This document shows positions 12,265-22,952 of a stretch of DNA of 64,000 nt, in pieces (positions within the stretch are counted from its first letter, which is position 1; every line of letters begins with the position of its first letter). A model generated the notes under the pieces. That model saw only the letters and a program-made list of their open reading frames with translations, searched no databases and had not been told where the DNA came from. The stretch spans positions 496,001-560,000 of the forward strand of contig CP145413.1 in NCBI GenBank assembly GCA_036867785.1, read 5' to 3'. The stretch is from Plasmodiophora brassicae. Its lineage: Eukaryota; Endomyxa: Phytomyxea; Phytomyxea; Plasmodiophorida. Position numbers and translations under genes: made by a program.

Positions 12265-13825
12265 TTATTGGCCGGTCGTCTTGAACTGGGACGCATAGTC
12301 CATGGCGCCATTCCACGACCCGAACTTGGTCTCGAACGCGACCCATTTGGCGGGATCCGCCAACGCCTCGACAGCATCGTCCACGACGCTCATGGTCGAC
12401 CTCAGGCACTTCTTCTCGCTGAGACGCGCCCTAACCGCGTTCAGCTGGTTCGCCGTCAGCGCGGCAGCGCCATGCTGCAGCATGGCTTCGTCCGCCTCGA
12501 TGTCGGTATCGAACCCGCTCATCGCCGCCGCCGCAGCGTCCTTAACAGCACTCAGCGCCGACTTCTCTTTCTCGAGGTCGCCGGACTCTCCCTGTCGGAC
12601 GCGGTCGATACAGTCGAACACGGTCTCGTGGGCGGCGTCGCCGGCGCCAAACTCGATCTTGCAATCGCCCGCGTCCGCCACCTCGACCATGCACGATGTC
12701 ACCTGCGTGTCGTCGGGCGACGTGAACCCGAACCCGAACAGGCGATCCGCATGACTGGGACGCGCGTCAGCCACGATAACAATGAGGTATAGGGCGCCGC
12801 CCCACCGACCTGGAGCTGTGGTAGAAGCTGAAGACGGGCGTCTCCGCGGGAATGTCTGTCGTGGCGATGACGCGAACCGTGTCCGTCTCGTCGTCGTAGT
12901 TGACGATGACGGACGCCTTGGCGTCGTGGTTGATCATGTCGATGAACGGCATCAGGACGTTGGTGACGGTTCCGTCACCGAGGCGAAGGCCCCAGACGCG
13001 ACCTGGGGGCAACCATCAGAAGCGCTGTCATGGTGGGAACGCTACGTGCAGGTACCAGCAGCAACGGTCCACATGGTCTTGTACTGTTCGAACGTGATTT
13101 CGGGGATGATGGGGAACACGAATTGGAATTGGTCGGCGAGGTTCTCGGCCAGCTGCTTCGTCATCCTGGTGAGCATCGACCCCTTCAACCACGACATGTC
13201 GTCGTCGTCCCAGAACAGGGGCGACGGCACCGATGTGGGCAGCAGGTCAATGTACGGCATCCATTCGGGCGTGTTCAGGTTCGCCAGCAGGAACATCGTG
13301 AACGCCACTGCGAAGACGTCAGGCCAATGCGTTTCTACTTATGCAGGGTGGATCCTTACTGGTCTCGTCCATGTCGGGCGTTTCCTGGAGCAACGGACCG
13401 ACCACCGGGTCGTCGACAAGGCGCTGCTTGCCGATCACGAGCAGCATGGGGAGCTTGACGAGGACGTCGTTCTGTTGGACGGGTCGTGTGCTCTGCAGGA
13501 GGTGACCGCCGTTGCCATCGTGGGCAATTTCGACGCCGTCGACGGTGGCGCCGTTGATCGTGAGCCACTCCATGAGGTCGGCGATGTTGTCGTCGTCGTC
13601 GGGTGATGTTGTCGTCGGTGCCGGCAGCGACAAGTTGGCCTGGAAGAACATGGCGATCAGGGCGACGATCAGGCAGACGATGATGCCTGTGACGCCGGTG
13701 AGCACGTTCTCCTTCCAAGAGAATGCCACCTGCTTCGTCATCACTTTGTCCACGTCATCGACGCCGCTCTTGCCGGGCGCCGTCTTCTTCTTGTCGAGGA
13801 GCACCTCGCTCTTCGGGTCAGCCAT
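12265..13825 (-). CDS. membrane-anchored SET-domain (SETD3/Rubisco LSMT-type) methyltransferase-like protein
   Basis: The product starts MADPKSEVLLDKKK and has one N-terminal transmembrane segment (VTGIIVCLIVALIAMFF, residues about 45-61). Then come family signatures of the SETD3/LSMT class: NGATVDGVEIAHDGNGGHLL at the beginning of the SET domain, LMPFIDMINHD (the conserved NH motif that binds SAM), ATTDIPAETPVFSFY, and LFGFGF just after it. A C-terminal helical region follows, as in the Rubisco-LSMT substrate-binding domain. These enzymes methylate Lys or His in proteins; the substrate here is unknown. The N-terminal membrane anchor is unusual for the class. Several short introns split it. 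It converges with the coiled-coil gene, the stops lying about 105 bp apart. Confidence 0.72.
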
Positions 13826-14171
13826 ACCTCTGTGCGCGCGCAGTCTCTTCCCCGAACGCCCGAACGTTTAGTTGGTGTGAACTCTGAACCCAACACTGGC
13901 AGAGTGTCGGCACTGGCCAGCGGTCTCAGTGTGGCGGTGCCTCTAGCCAAACACGTAGTCACTGGTGGACCCGCTGACGGAACCGTATCTGGCACGATAC
14001 ACAGTAGAGAGATACCCGTCATCCCCAGGTCCTGCGTTATCGTAGAGCGAGAAGGGCGTCTGCGTCGGACACCTGAATGCCACGCAGGCGCCAGTGAGGG
14101 AGACGCTGCCGATCGAATGCGACATTGGCGGATGGACAGGTGTGCAGTTCGGACTGCGTGGGCGACCGGCG
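13826..14171. promoter_or_regulatory. divergent intergenic region SET-domain gene / eIF2D
   Basis: About 345 bp separate the two divergently transcribed starts. Open frames cross it on both strands but match nothing and have no splice support. I infer a shared promoter region; no clear motif was seen. Confidence 0.3.
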
Positions 14172-16249
14172 ATGTTCAAGAAGGACGTCAGCGTCAGGAA
14201 TGAGGCGCCGCTCAGCGGCTCCCGGTACCGCGCCCTGCGACAGAAGCTGGCCACCACGTATGCGCGCATGTCCAGCGCGGACTGGGAGACATTGCTGCCG
14301 CCCAAATCCACCATGTTCGTGGAGAAGACGACCGTCCACCACGTCGTCGTCTATCGCATCGAGCGCAACCCCGTCTTCTTCGACGTCAACGGCCACGGGG
14401 ACGTCGTCCTGCCGACCGTGTACACCCTGTATGCGTGGAGCGCGTCACCTGCGCGCCGTACGCTTCCTGCTGAACGCGTTGCGACAGGTGGATGTTCCCT
14501 GAGATGCTTCCCCGGATCGTTGTACCGCCCGCTGTGTACTCGCACCTGCTGTCGGGTGCGGACGTTATGTTGCCTGGTGTCCTGCACGGGTCTGACCTGC
14601 AAGGCGCGACCATCGGCGACGCCAGAGCCGTCTACGTGGCTGGCAATGACGCGGCAATCGGTGCGCCTGACCCCCTTGCCGTGTTACTTACTGCGTCTAA
14701 CGCCTCGTGTTCAGCCGTCGGCACGATTCTATTGGACGACAGGGGCATCCAGGCGGCTGCTGGCAGAGGGAAGTGCTTGCGCACGTGCCATGTGTACGGG
14801 GACGGCCTGTGGCGGCATGGGGACCGATCCGTCCCCAACGACGGCTTCGTGTCCGATGCGGTCGCACCGCTCACGACTGCTGTGGAAGAAGAGCCTGACA
14901 TTGTTGAAGCGTTCAACGACATGCTGCTGGACGTCGATGATACCGTTGCTCCCGACGAGCCTGAGGCGGAGACGGTTGATATGATTGAGGATATGAAGTC
15001 GGCTCTGGAAGCCGCCGCGCGTCACGCTCTGACCGGGTTGGACAACGGGTCGCTTCCGGTTTCGCTGGCCGATATCCAGCAACTAATTCTCGACCGGGAC
15101 GACCGCCTGGACGTGAAGCAGACGCCGTACCGGACCTGGGACATGCTGTTCAAAGCGTTCGCGCGACGTGGCCTTATGAAATGCAAAGACGTCCGCGGCG
15201 AACCGTCTATCGTGTCCATTAACCATCAGCACCAGGACCTGAAAACCACGGTGGACGATGAGCCAGAAGACGTCGACAACGGGGACGACGCCGGCGAGCT
15301 CGAGAACGCGATCGACGAGGCACTCCTCAGAGCGTTGGCCACCCGAGTCACTGCAGGCGACCTTCCCCTGACCGCGTCGGCGCTGACAGAGCACATGCGG
15401 GCGTGCTGGACGGGGGCGGGCGATCTGCAGATCAAATCGTCGCGTTACAAGACGTTCCCGAAGCTGTTCAAGGCGTTCGCCAAGCGCGGCCTGATCAAGG
15501 TCAAGGACCAGAAATCGTCGCTGGCGATTACGTCGGTGAACGCCTCGCACCCGGACATCGTCCGGTTCACGGCATCGTCATCGCAGGAGGCGAACGCGGC
15601 ACCCGCGCGTCGTCAACAACGTCGTGATGACCTGAGCAAGATCCGCGTCGTTACCATGTTCGAGCCGACGAAACGGATCCGGTTCCTGTTCGGGGCGGCG
15701 CCGTCTCGGAACCTGGTCACCATGGGCGACGCTCGCGGTCGACTCATGCGGTACCTCGACGAGGAAGGCCTGCGGGACGATGGCGGGCAGGCGCGCTTGA
15801 ACCCGGTCCTGGCCGATGCGCTGTGGCACGGTGTCGCTGACGCCGAGTGCCCGTCCGTCGTCCCGATGAAAACGCTGTTCGAACATTTCGAGCGGCAGCT
15901 GACGATGCACACGGCCATTGATCTCGGCGACGGCGTTCAGCCCAAGTTCAAGAAAGGGCAGCCGCCGACGATCGAGGTGCTCGTCGAGCGCGCCGGGTCG
16001 AACCGGCTGCGAACGCGGGTGAAGAACCTGGAACCGTTCGGCATCGACCCGGGCGACATGGCGCGCTCCGGGCAGAAACTGTTCGCCACGTCCACGACCG
16101 TCAAACCGGTCGCCGGGAAGGCGTCCCCGGCCGCGTCCGAGGTCCTCATCCAGGGACGCGTCGACAAGGAGGTCTGCGCCTACCTGAAAGACGTGCTCCG
16201 CGTCCCTGCCAACCTGGTCACCGTCGTCCGGAAGGATGTGAAATCATGA
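14172..16249 (+). CDS. EIF2D: eIF2D (ligatin), translation initiation/recycling factor
   Basis: eIF2D binds the 40S P site, delivers initiator tRNA without eIF2-GTP, and recycles 40S subunits. There are two exons: 14172-14434 and 14488-16249, joined by a 53-nt intron so that PTVYTLYA runs into WMFPEMLPRIVVPP, giving 674 residues. The order matches the family. An N-terminal DUF1947-like part starts MFKKDVSVRNEAPL. A PUA domain follows with GADVMLPGVL. Winged-helix/SWIB-type middle repeats come next: two related segments, TPYRTWDMLFKAFARRGLMK and SRYKTFPKLFKAFAKRGLIK. A C-terminal SUI1/eIF1-like domain ends with LRVPANLVTVVRKD. It is full length. Cep57 follows 190 bp downstream on the same strand. 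Confidence 0.93.
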
Positions 16250-16438
16250 ACGCCCGGCACCGGTTACGCAGCGTGGCCCATGACTGGCGCAAGTTCTGGC
16301 GGTCGCACCTTGTTGAGCTGCAGTCGCGCACTTCGCAGTTTCTCTGTTGCGTGGGGCGGGCCGCCTTGTTTCTATGGTTAGGCGCCCCTGCGGTAGTCGA
16401 TCGACGCGATCGATAAGAGGTACTACTGCTAGGCGGAG

Positions 16439-17203
16439 ATGGCGCCAGGGAGCCGTGGCGATGGGTCCAAAGCCGCCATCGCGGCGCTCCGTGCGCTTCA
16501 GGCGCGCCTGGAAGAGCTGGAGGCCGACAGGGAACGCGCGTTCGAACGCACGCGCGACGCCCAGCAGTCGACGTCGAGTGAGCTGGTGGCGCTGCGCGAC
16601 AAGTACGAGCGGAACGTGGAGGACCTGCAAGCGGAGCTCGACGCGTGCCGGAGGCGACTGGAGGCGGAGCGTCGAGCGCACGCGAAACAGATCTCTGAGC
16701 TTCGCGAGCAGATCGTGCGGATGGCACGGGACACGCAACAGGCGACCGACGCACTGGACGTCGCCAATGAGAAGCTCAGCCGGGTGCGCGTCGACGTGAC
16801 GACAATGACGGAGGCGGCGCCACGACCCTGGACCGCGAGGAGCCGATTGTCCAAAGCCAAGACGCGCCGAGCCAAGGCGGCGCGTCCGTCGGTGCCGTTC
16901 ATCCCGGGCGGGGCGCGTTCGAAATCGCATTCGCTGACGGCGACGGTGCAGTCGGCGCTGGCGACGGCGTCGAAGAAGGGGACGACGGATGAGGAAACGG
17001 CCAGGAAGCTGTCGGACCTGCTGGCGTCGGTCGACCTGGCCATGTCGCAGCTGAACCGGGCCGTGCAGAGGCGGATCGACAAGGCGCGCCGACGCAGCCG
17101 TTCGCCCGACGCGCAACGCTCGTACGAGAACAAGGTCAGGATGCTGTCCATCCTCCGGCAGTACAAAGCCGACGTGTTCGGCGAGGAGCAACCTTGTCTA
17201 TGA
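16439..17203 (+). CDS. CEP57: Cep57-like centrosomal coiled-coil protein
   Basis: This is a single-exon ORF of 254 residues. Residues 10-125 form a coiled coil. A short Arg/Lys-rich linker leads to the Cep57 signature PSVPFIPGGARSKSHS, the counterpart of the conserved motif before the microtubule-binding region of Cep57 and Cep57L1. The C-terminal helices (DLAMSQLNRAVQRRIDKA and NKVRMLSILRQYKADVF) fit the microtubule-binding domain. In animals Cep57 holds pericentriolar material at the centriole and binds microtubules. The protein is about half the animal length. It converges with the chitinase gene, the stops being only 35 bp apart. Confidence 0.75.
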   Translation: MAPGSRGDGSKAAIAALRALQARLEELEADRERAFERTRDAQQSTSSELVALRDKYERNVEDLQAELDACRRRLEAERRAHAKQISELREQIVRMARDTQQATDALDVANEKLSRVRVDVTTMTEAAPRPWTARSRLSKAKTRRAKAARPSVPFIPGGARSKSHSLTATVQSALATASKKGTTDEETARKLSDLLASVDLAMSQLNRAVQRRIDKARRRSRSPDAQRSYENKVRMLSILRQYKADVFGEEQPCL

Positions 17204-17238
17204 AGTCGGGCAGCGTTTTATAACGATGATTCCCTGGA

Positions 17239-19093
17239 TCAGATCGACAGGCCCCGCCGGATGATGTTCGTCAGCGGGTACGTCCCCTTGGTGTCGCAGT
17301 TGACGGTCCAGATGAAGATGCCTTTGAGGCCGTGTCCCTATGCGGCACGTGAGCAACGGCGGCGTGACGTTGACATCGGGGCCGGACCCTCAGCCAGTGG
17401 ACTTGTGCGGCGACGTCGTCAGCGCTATCGTACGTGTACAGGACGCCGCCGCGGCAGAAGTACGAGGTGGCAGTGTTCGCGTCGTGGTACTCGACCAGGT
17501 TGGCATCGGTGGCTAGCGCGTCCACCACCTCGCTGTACAGGAGCTCCTCGGTGAAGCCGAGTGCCGCTTGCCCATAGGCACACGTCGATCCAGGCGCGAG
17601 CTTGAACGCTGGTGGCGCAGACAGCGGTCAGCGGACGGCCGACGACACCCATCGGGCACCGACGCCGACCTTTGGCGAACAGGCCGAGGCCGGCGACGAT
17701 CTTGTCGGCGGGCACCATGTCGAACTGGAACAACGACTCCTGGATGTCACCTGCGGCAGGACACGCCAATCAGCAGGAAGGAACCGCCGATCCGAGAGAG
17801 AGCAGCAGCAGCAGCAGCAGGCGTACCGGCGATGCGGTTGTTGTACAGAGCGGAATGGGGCGCCGTCGTCGTCGAGATGCTGTAGTGAAGTTCATCTGGC
17901 GGCCAGTGATCAGCGTCGCAAACGGGAGAGCAGATGGGCGCGCGCATGCCCATACAAAGCATGATGTTGATCCAGTCGACGTGGTTGTGCAGCCTGGCCA
18001 GGTCGTACCCGTATGCAATCAGCCTGTTCGCATCGCTGTCAGCAGACGCCGCAACGATGCCTGGGGAACCCGCCGGGGTACGATGGCGATGGGATCAGCG
18101 CCAGCGTGCACAGCATCCTGGGGTTGCCCGCACGCTCATCGGCGTCCAGCGCTTCGTGGATCTCGGCCAGCAGCATCACGAAGTTCGCCTTGTCGTCCGG
18201 CAGCCCTCCGAGCTTCGGGTCCCCCGGGAACTCCCCTGGGACATGCTCCCGTTAGCCCAAGCCGCCACGACGGCGGCGACGAATGGGCGCCCACAGTCGA
18301 TGTCGAACCCGTCGAAAGCGTGCAGGCGCACCCAGGCCATCAAGTTGGCGATGAACGTCGCCCGGTTCTCTCTCGTGGACACCATCGTCGACAGGACGTT
18401 CTGCGTCGGCGACCCGGCCGCGTTCTGTGCCGGACCGCCGATCGAGAGGAGCACCTTGACGTCCGGGTTCTTCCTCTTGGCCTAGACAACGCCCCGATGT
18501 CTGACAAGCATGGGACGGTCGAGACCTCGCCGGTTTACCGATGTGATGATGCGACGGTACATGCCCTGCTCCGGGTTGGCCACGTTGACATCCACAGCGC
18601 TGTCGGGGAAGATCTGGAAGTTGGCATCGACCCGGGCGAACGTGTAAACGATGTGCGTTAGCAGATCGGCGGGGATGTCCTCGGGCGGGGTCACCGCCAG
18701 GAACGCCATCGACCAGTAGGCGAGCAGGACGCCACCGGTCGAACGGCTGACCACGTTCGCGACATGCGGGTCCGGCTTCGCGTCCAACACCAGTTCGCCT
18801 TCGACGTCGCTCAGGCGCGGGAACACGAATTGCCCGGGTGCACATTCCAACGTGCTACAGCACGACGACGTCATCAGCGGTCGGTCGGTAACGACGCGAG
18901 ACGTACCATGCTCCACCACTGTTGCAGCAGAACCCAGGAGGGCAACCATACCCTGGAGGGCTAAACGCTGGCGTCAGTCGGCGCGGCACGTGTGTGACAC
19001 CTCGTACCAGAGAAGGTCGCCGTTCAGTGGCAGGCGAGGCACCCTGCCCGCATCGGCCAGCCCGGCCACGAGTAACGCGGCGATAACCAGCAT
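17239..19093 (-). CDS. secreted GH18 chitinase with N-terminal Cys-rich segment (multi-exon)
   Basis: A signal peptide (MLVIAALLVAGLADAG) starts the product. A Cys-rich stretch follows (GYGCPPGFCCNSGG and SCCSTLECAPGQ) that may be a chitin-binding module. The GH18 barrel follows with GGVLLAYWS, HIVYTFARVD and KVLLSIGG. The catalytic strand is split by a 59-nt intron: FDGFDID joins WEFPGDPK, restoring DxxDxDxE with the acid Glu. PADKIVAGLGLFAKG and, at the end, GLKGIFIWTVNCDTKG complete the barrel. It would hydrolyse beta-1,4-GlcNAc polymers outside the cell. An intron near 17.8 kb carries a CAG/CTG microsatellite. It is head-to-head with a lectin gene. Confidence 0.87.
17798..17822. repeat. 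(CAG)n trinucleotide microsatellite
   Basis: About seven CAG units preceded by GA repeats. The most likely chitinase splicing places them in an intron, but this boundary was not fully resolved. Confidence 0.7.
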
Positions 19094-19443
19094 GGGACCG
19101 CCGCAAGGAACAAGTTCAAACCCAATGTGAAGTGGACCGCTGTGAACAGTGACGAAATCTGGCTGGCCCGCTGACCGACTGTGCCTCGTCCAGGAAATAT
19201 CTTCACAGCCGCCTGCCACGATGTGCAACGCTACCGGCAATTTCGGTTTCATACGCCCATATGGGGTCAGGGAAAGCTAAACGCGACACTGAGCGCCTGC
19301 TGTTGGAAGATCCACGCGTCACTGTACAGAAAGAACGGTCGACAGCGGCGTGACTCACGACTGTTCTGTTTCAGTTCGGCTTCCGCCGGCACAGCCCACC
19401 ATGGCCGTGCTTCAAAGTTCAAACGCTGACGAAACCAGGAACC
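19094..19443. promoter_or_regulatory. divergent intergenic region chitinase / SUEL lectin
   Basis: A 350-bp gap separates two divergent genes that both encode secreted carbohydrate-active proteins. I see no gene in it. Co-regulation from a shared promoter is inferred from layout. Confidence 0.35.
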
Positions 19444-20331
19444 ATGGTGACCGCGTCGTCTCGCCTTGCCGTTGTTGTCGCATTCCTGCTGGTCAGCGTG
19501 TACGCTGACGCTGACGTGGATGACGAGCTTCGCGACGAGGTCGACGAGGAGCTCGACCACGAGCGCCACCACCATCACCCGCTGTCCAACAGGACAATGT
19601 CGTTCATGGTGAAAGAGGGCGACGAACGGGTCGTCGAGTGCCCCGGCGGGGAGTTCACCAAGCTGGTCTTCGCCGGGTATGGCCGCCAAACCTACAGCAA
19701 CGCCACTGGGAAGTTCGCCATCGACCCGAAGTACAACTGCAACTCGGAATCGTCGCGATGGGTCGTCGCCCAGCTGTGCCGCCAACGCTCCCGCTGTGCT
19801 CTGCATGCCACAAACAAGCATTTCGGCGACCCGTGTCAAGGCGTACCGAAGACGTTGGCCGTCTCCCTCGTCTGCACAAGCGCCGTCCCGACCCCGACCC
19901 AAGCCAGCGTCATGCGGCAGCAACAATCGCGATCGATAGCAAAGCAATCGCCTGGGACCGGAGAAGCACCCGCGAACGCCACGCAGGGGCCTGCGAGCAA
20001 TGGGCCGAGTGGAAGCACGACAACGATGACGACGCCCCCGTCCACGCGAATGTTCACTTTGAAGGAGAACGAACAGCAGACGGTGTCGTGCGGGACGGGC
20101 GTGTTCAAGGAGGTCGTTTGGGCCGGGTACGGGCGCCAGGTCAGCGACTCGCAGAAGATGACGGCTGCTGTCGACCCGGCGTACAATTGCACAGCGGCCT
20201 TGTCGGCGGACGTGGTCAAGACGGCATGCGTTGGGAAGCCATCGTGTACGCTGACGGCCTCCAATGCTGTGTTCGGGGACCCCTGCGTCGGTGTCGTCAA
20301 GACGCTCACTGCCGTGATGACATGCGCCTAG
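19444..20331 (+). CDS. secreted protein with two SUEL/rhamnose-binding lectin domains
   Basis: A single-exon ORF of 295 residues has a signal peptide (SRLAVVVAFLLVSVYADA), an acidic/His-rich stretch and two galactose-binding-lectin (SUEL, PF02140-type) domains at about residues 55-143 and 203-295. Each has the family pattern: VECPGG or VSCGTG at the start, AGYGRQ, then a Cys, a Cys pair around a basic loop, FGDPC and a final K-TL-V--C. A Thr/Ser/Pro/Gln linker separates them. Such domains bind L-rhamnose or D-galactose. Extracellular or surface glycan binding is the likely role, possibly alongside the divergent chitinase. Confidence 0.87.
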   Translation: MVTASSRLAVVVAFLLVSVYADADVDDELRDEVDEELDHERHHHHPLSNRTMSFMVKEGDERVVECPGGEFTKLVFAGYGRQTYSNATGKFAIDPKYNCNSESSRWVVAQLCRQRSRCALHATNKHFGDPCQGVPKTLAVSLVCTSAVPTPTQASVMRQQQSRSIAKQSPGTGEAPANATQGPASNGPSGSTTTMTTPPSTRMFTLKENEQQTVSCGTGVFKEVVWAGYGRQVSDSQKMTAAVDPAYNCTAALSADVVKTACVGKPSCTLTASNAVFGDPCVGVVKTLTAVMTCA

Positions 20332-20405
20332 AAACAACCCGTTACCAACAAGTTCGAAGGATTGAATGACCAACCGTCGGTGTGTAGTGTATGTACAACG
20401 TCGAG

Positions 20406-22787
20406 CTAGCTCCAAATGTCTTGAACGTAGCGATGCTCGGCCATTAGGACGGACAGAAAGCGTTTGGCAGAGTCAGTGTCCATGCCGGCATGCCCGGCGA
20501 GAACGTCGACGACGAACGTGTTCTGGACGTCCTTCGCCATCTGGGCGCCGTCACCGCAGACGTATACGACGGCGTCTCGATCGATGATCATTTCCGCCAT
20601 CAGTTTCGCGTGTTCGCGAAGCCGATGCGTCACGTAGACGACGTCTTCCGGATCGTCACGGGAGAATGCAGTGATCAGATTAGACAGCGTTCCCTGAGAA
20701 GCACGTTAGGTCCATGCCGGAAGTACGGAAGTCGGCGTACATCGTCAACGAATTGCTCCAAGTCTTTCCTGTAGATAAAGTCGAGCTCACGATGACGACA
20801 GCCGAAGAAGAGATACGATTCGCCGCTGGTGCAGTGACTCCGCTCAACGTCGTCGACGGGTTCGTCGGGAATCGTGATGTCGCATCCTCGCCAGAGTCCA
20901 TGGCCTGATGAACGACGTTGCGCACGACGATGTTGAAGGAACCCTCGGAACGGAGCCACGCCAGTACCAGGCCCGATCATGATTATAGGACGGTGCAGTG
21001 AATCCGGGAGCACGAACCATTGCGACCTGTAAACCCCGATCCAGTGAGATCTGGCAAAGCACTCAGGTTACGGAAAGTACGCAAGCTACCTGCGAAGAAA
21101 GGCAGGGACGGCAACTCTAGGATGCCGATCGGAGGTAACTTTACATCCAGGAGGCAGCGAGGTTGAAACGTCTCCCAGCAGACCGGCCGCCAAGCAAAGG
21201 TCATGCATCCAAGACGAGCACAGACCGTCAGGAAGGACGGTGAAAGCGATATGCGCTCTACAAGGCTAGGGTCAGTTGGGCGGATCGACGCAACAAAGCA
21301 AAGATATACGAGGATGGGTGGCAGATTGGGGAGGACGAAATTGAGTAATAGCGAGGCTTCAGTGACGGAAGTTGATCCAGGAGAGAAACAATTGGTGGAC
21401 GACACGATGGGAACTTCCTGAGAAGCGCGTCGAGAGAAAGCAACCGTTCAGCATCGTCAAGCCTACCTTACCCTGATAAGACATCCAATTGAAACGCTAC
21501 GTCTGTGAACTTACCTGAGAATAGCATCGCGTTCGTCTTGCACCGAGCAATGCGCGGCAAGCATTTTGATGAACGATTTCTTGAGGGGTGACCTCAGATC
21601 ACAGCAGTACAGCAATACATCACGAATCGAGCATGGGGACGGAAGATGTGAGCGCTGTTTTGACTCAATTTTAAACACGCGGCTGCCGTCTCCAAGACCA
21701 AGCTGTTCCAGCACTGTGTCGACGGCCTGATACTACGTTAGATGTGTCTGATAACGCAAGAGCAGACAAGAGACCTTCGGCGAATTGGGACAGTAGATAC
21801 CAAGAACATCCCCTGGATTGTAGGAGAGCCCGCGATATTCGTTAGGGATCGAAAGCTCACAATGGAGAACCTGGCGTAGGAAATGTAAGAGCAAGCTCGC
21901 TGAAAGATGAAGATCATTACCGTCTTCTTCGATGACGGGGCTGTCAAGTATTCGGCATGACATATCTCGGACCAGAATGGGGATTCTGGTGTGTACCCTC
22001 GTAACAGGAGTTCGGTTTCGTCGACACGCCAGCGCCACAATGATCCTTCTTTAAGATAGTCGGTCGAGTCATCGGCCCAAGACAGCACCAATTCAGGTTG
22101 TGCATTCGCTCGTCGTTTTGCTAGCAGCAGCTTCGCCTTCGATTTCGGTGACGGTTCCGTCGAGGGCGGTACGATGGTGTCATGGGGTGCCAGCTGTGCT
22201 GCAGGCGGCGAAATTGCAACACCCTCGTTGTTTAAAAGCGCACGACAGGCTTCCACAACTAGCCGAACGTAAGGCTCGACTGTCTTCTCAAGGCCAGTAG
22301 CCTCGTCTGCAAACGCGGACGGCACGAAGCGGATGGCCCCGATCGCATCCAGACGAGCATCAATGGTTTTGCCACAGTTGCAGAACTGGTCATAATTGCT
22401 GTCACCAAGTCCTAGCACTGAGTACGACAGCTTTCCTGCTAGGGACGCCTTATGCCGTCTGAGTTTTCTCCAGAATTTGTGTGCGTTATCCGGCGCCTGC
22501 GTTTGAACAGATTAGATGGACTTAATCGATTATCCAAATCACGAACCTCGCCGTTCCCAGTGGTCGACGTGATGATAACAATGACGCGCTCTTCAGAAAG
22601 CTGATTGATATCGTCACTGTGACTCTTCATCCTGACCAATGTCATCAGAACCCGACACAGAAACAATGCCGGATATGGGTCCGAACCAGTCATCCATTGA
22701 CATCACTGCAACGCCGCCAACTTCGCTGCCGATGCGTCTGGCAATATCCTCGGCATTGCCCGTCTGCGATCCAAACAGGATAGACAT
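20406..22787 (-). CDS. MTRR: methionine synthase reductase-like diflavin oxidoreductase (multi-exon)
   Basis: The product is an FMN/FAD/NADPH enzyme of the cytochrome P450 reductase fold. The start is MSILFGSQTGNAEDIARR, an FMN-binding flavodoxin loop. VIVIITSTTGNGE and VLGLGDSNYDQFCNCGKTID follow; the FCNxGKxID signature and the following AxxFADEATGLEKTVEP resemble methionine synthase reductase more than NDOR1/Tah18. The FAD-binding motif RYYSISSSP lies near 21.38 kb and the NADPH-site motif GPGTGVAPFRGFLQHRR near 20.98 kb. FFGCRHRELDFIYRKDL and VVYVCGDGAQMAKDV complete the domain, and the C-terminus ends DIWS with the Trp that stacks on FAD. MTRR reactivates cob(II)alamin on methionine synthase. 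Short introns split it. Confidence 0.75.
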
Positions 22788-22952
22788 AATAATTGAACCG
22801 CTCAGATGGTGACGGCGTGACGACGTTATGGCGCCGCGTTACCGGCCAGGCACGGACTCCGTGGCGGCCTTCGCCGAAACTCCGTCGCTGATCGGCGCAG
22901 CAGTCAATCGCCACGCGCTAGCCAGACTGCACTGTCGTCGAGCACTGCAGCC
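22788..22952. promoter_or_regulatory. divergent promoter gap MTRR-like / La
   Basis: Only 165 bp lie between the two divergent start codons, so both promoters must sit here. No distinct motif recognised. Confidence 0.4.

Noticed and set aside
12247-12792. Long plus-strand ORF over the SET-domain gene
   Set aside because: It is the antisense shadow of a G/C-rich coding exon; the minus strand has the recognised motifs.
16244-17191. Long minus-strand ORF (315 codons) over eIF2D end and Cep57
   Set aside because: Arg/Pro-rich, no domains; it mirrors the high G/C third positions of the plus-strand Cep57 gene.
18252-18454. Apparent loss of the GH18 catalytic glutamate (unspliced reading DGFDIDCG)
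   Set aside because: A 59-nt GT-AG intron falls inside the codon after DGFDID. Splicing gives DGFDIDWEFPG, with the acid residue present.
20406-22787. Identification as NDOR1/Tah18 or cytochrome P450 reductase
   Set aside because: There is no N-terminal membrane anchor, and the FCNxGKxID block is more MTRR-like. NDOR1 stays as an alternative.
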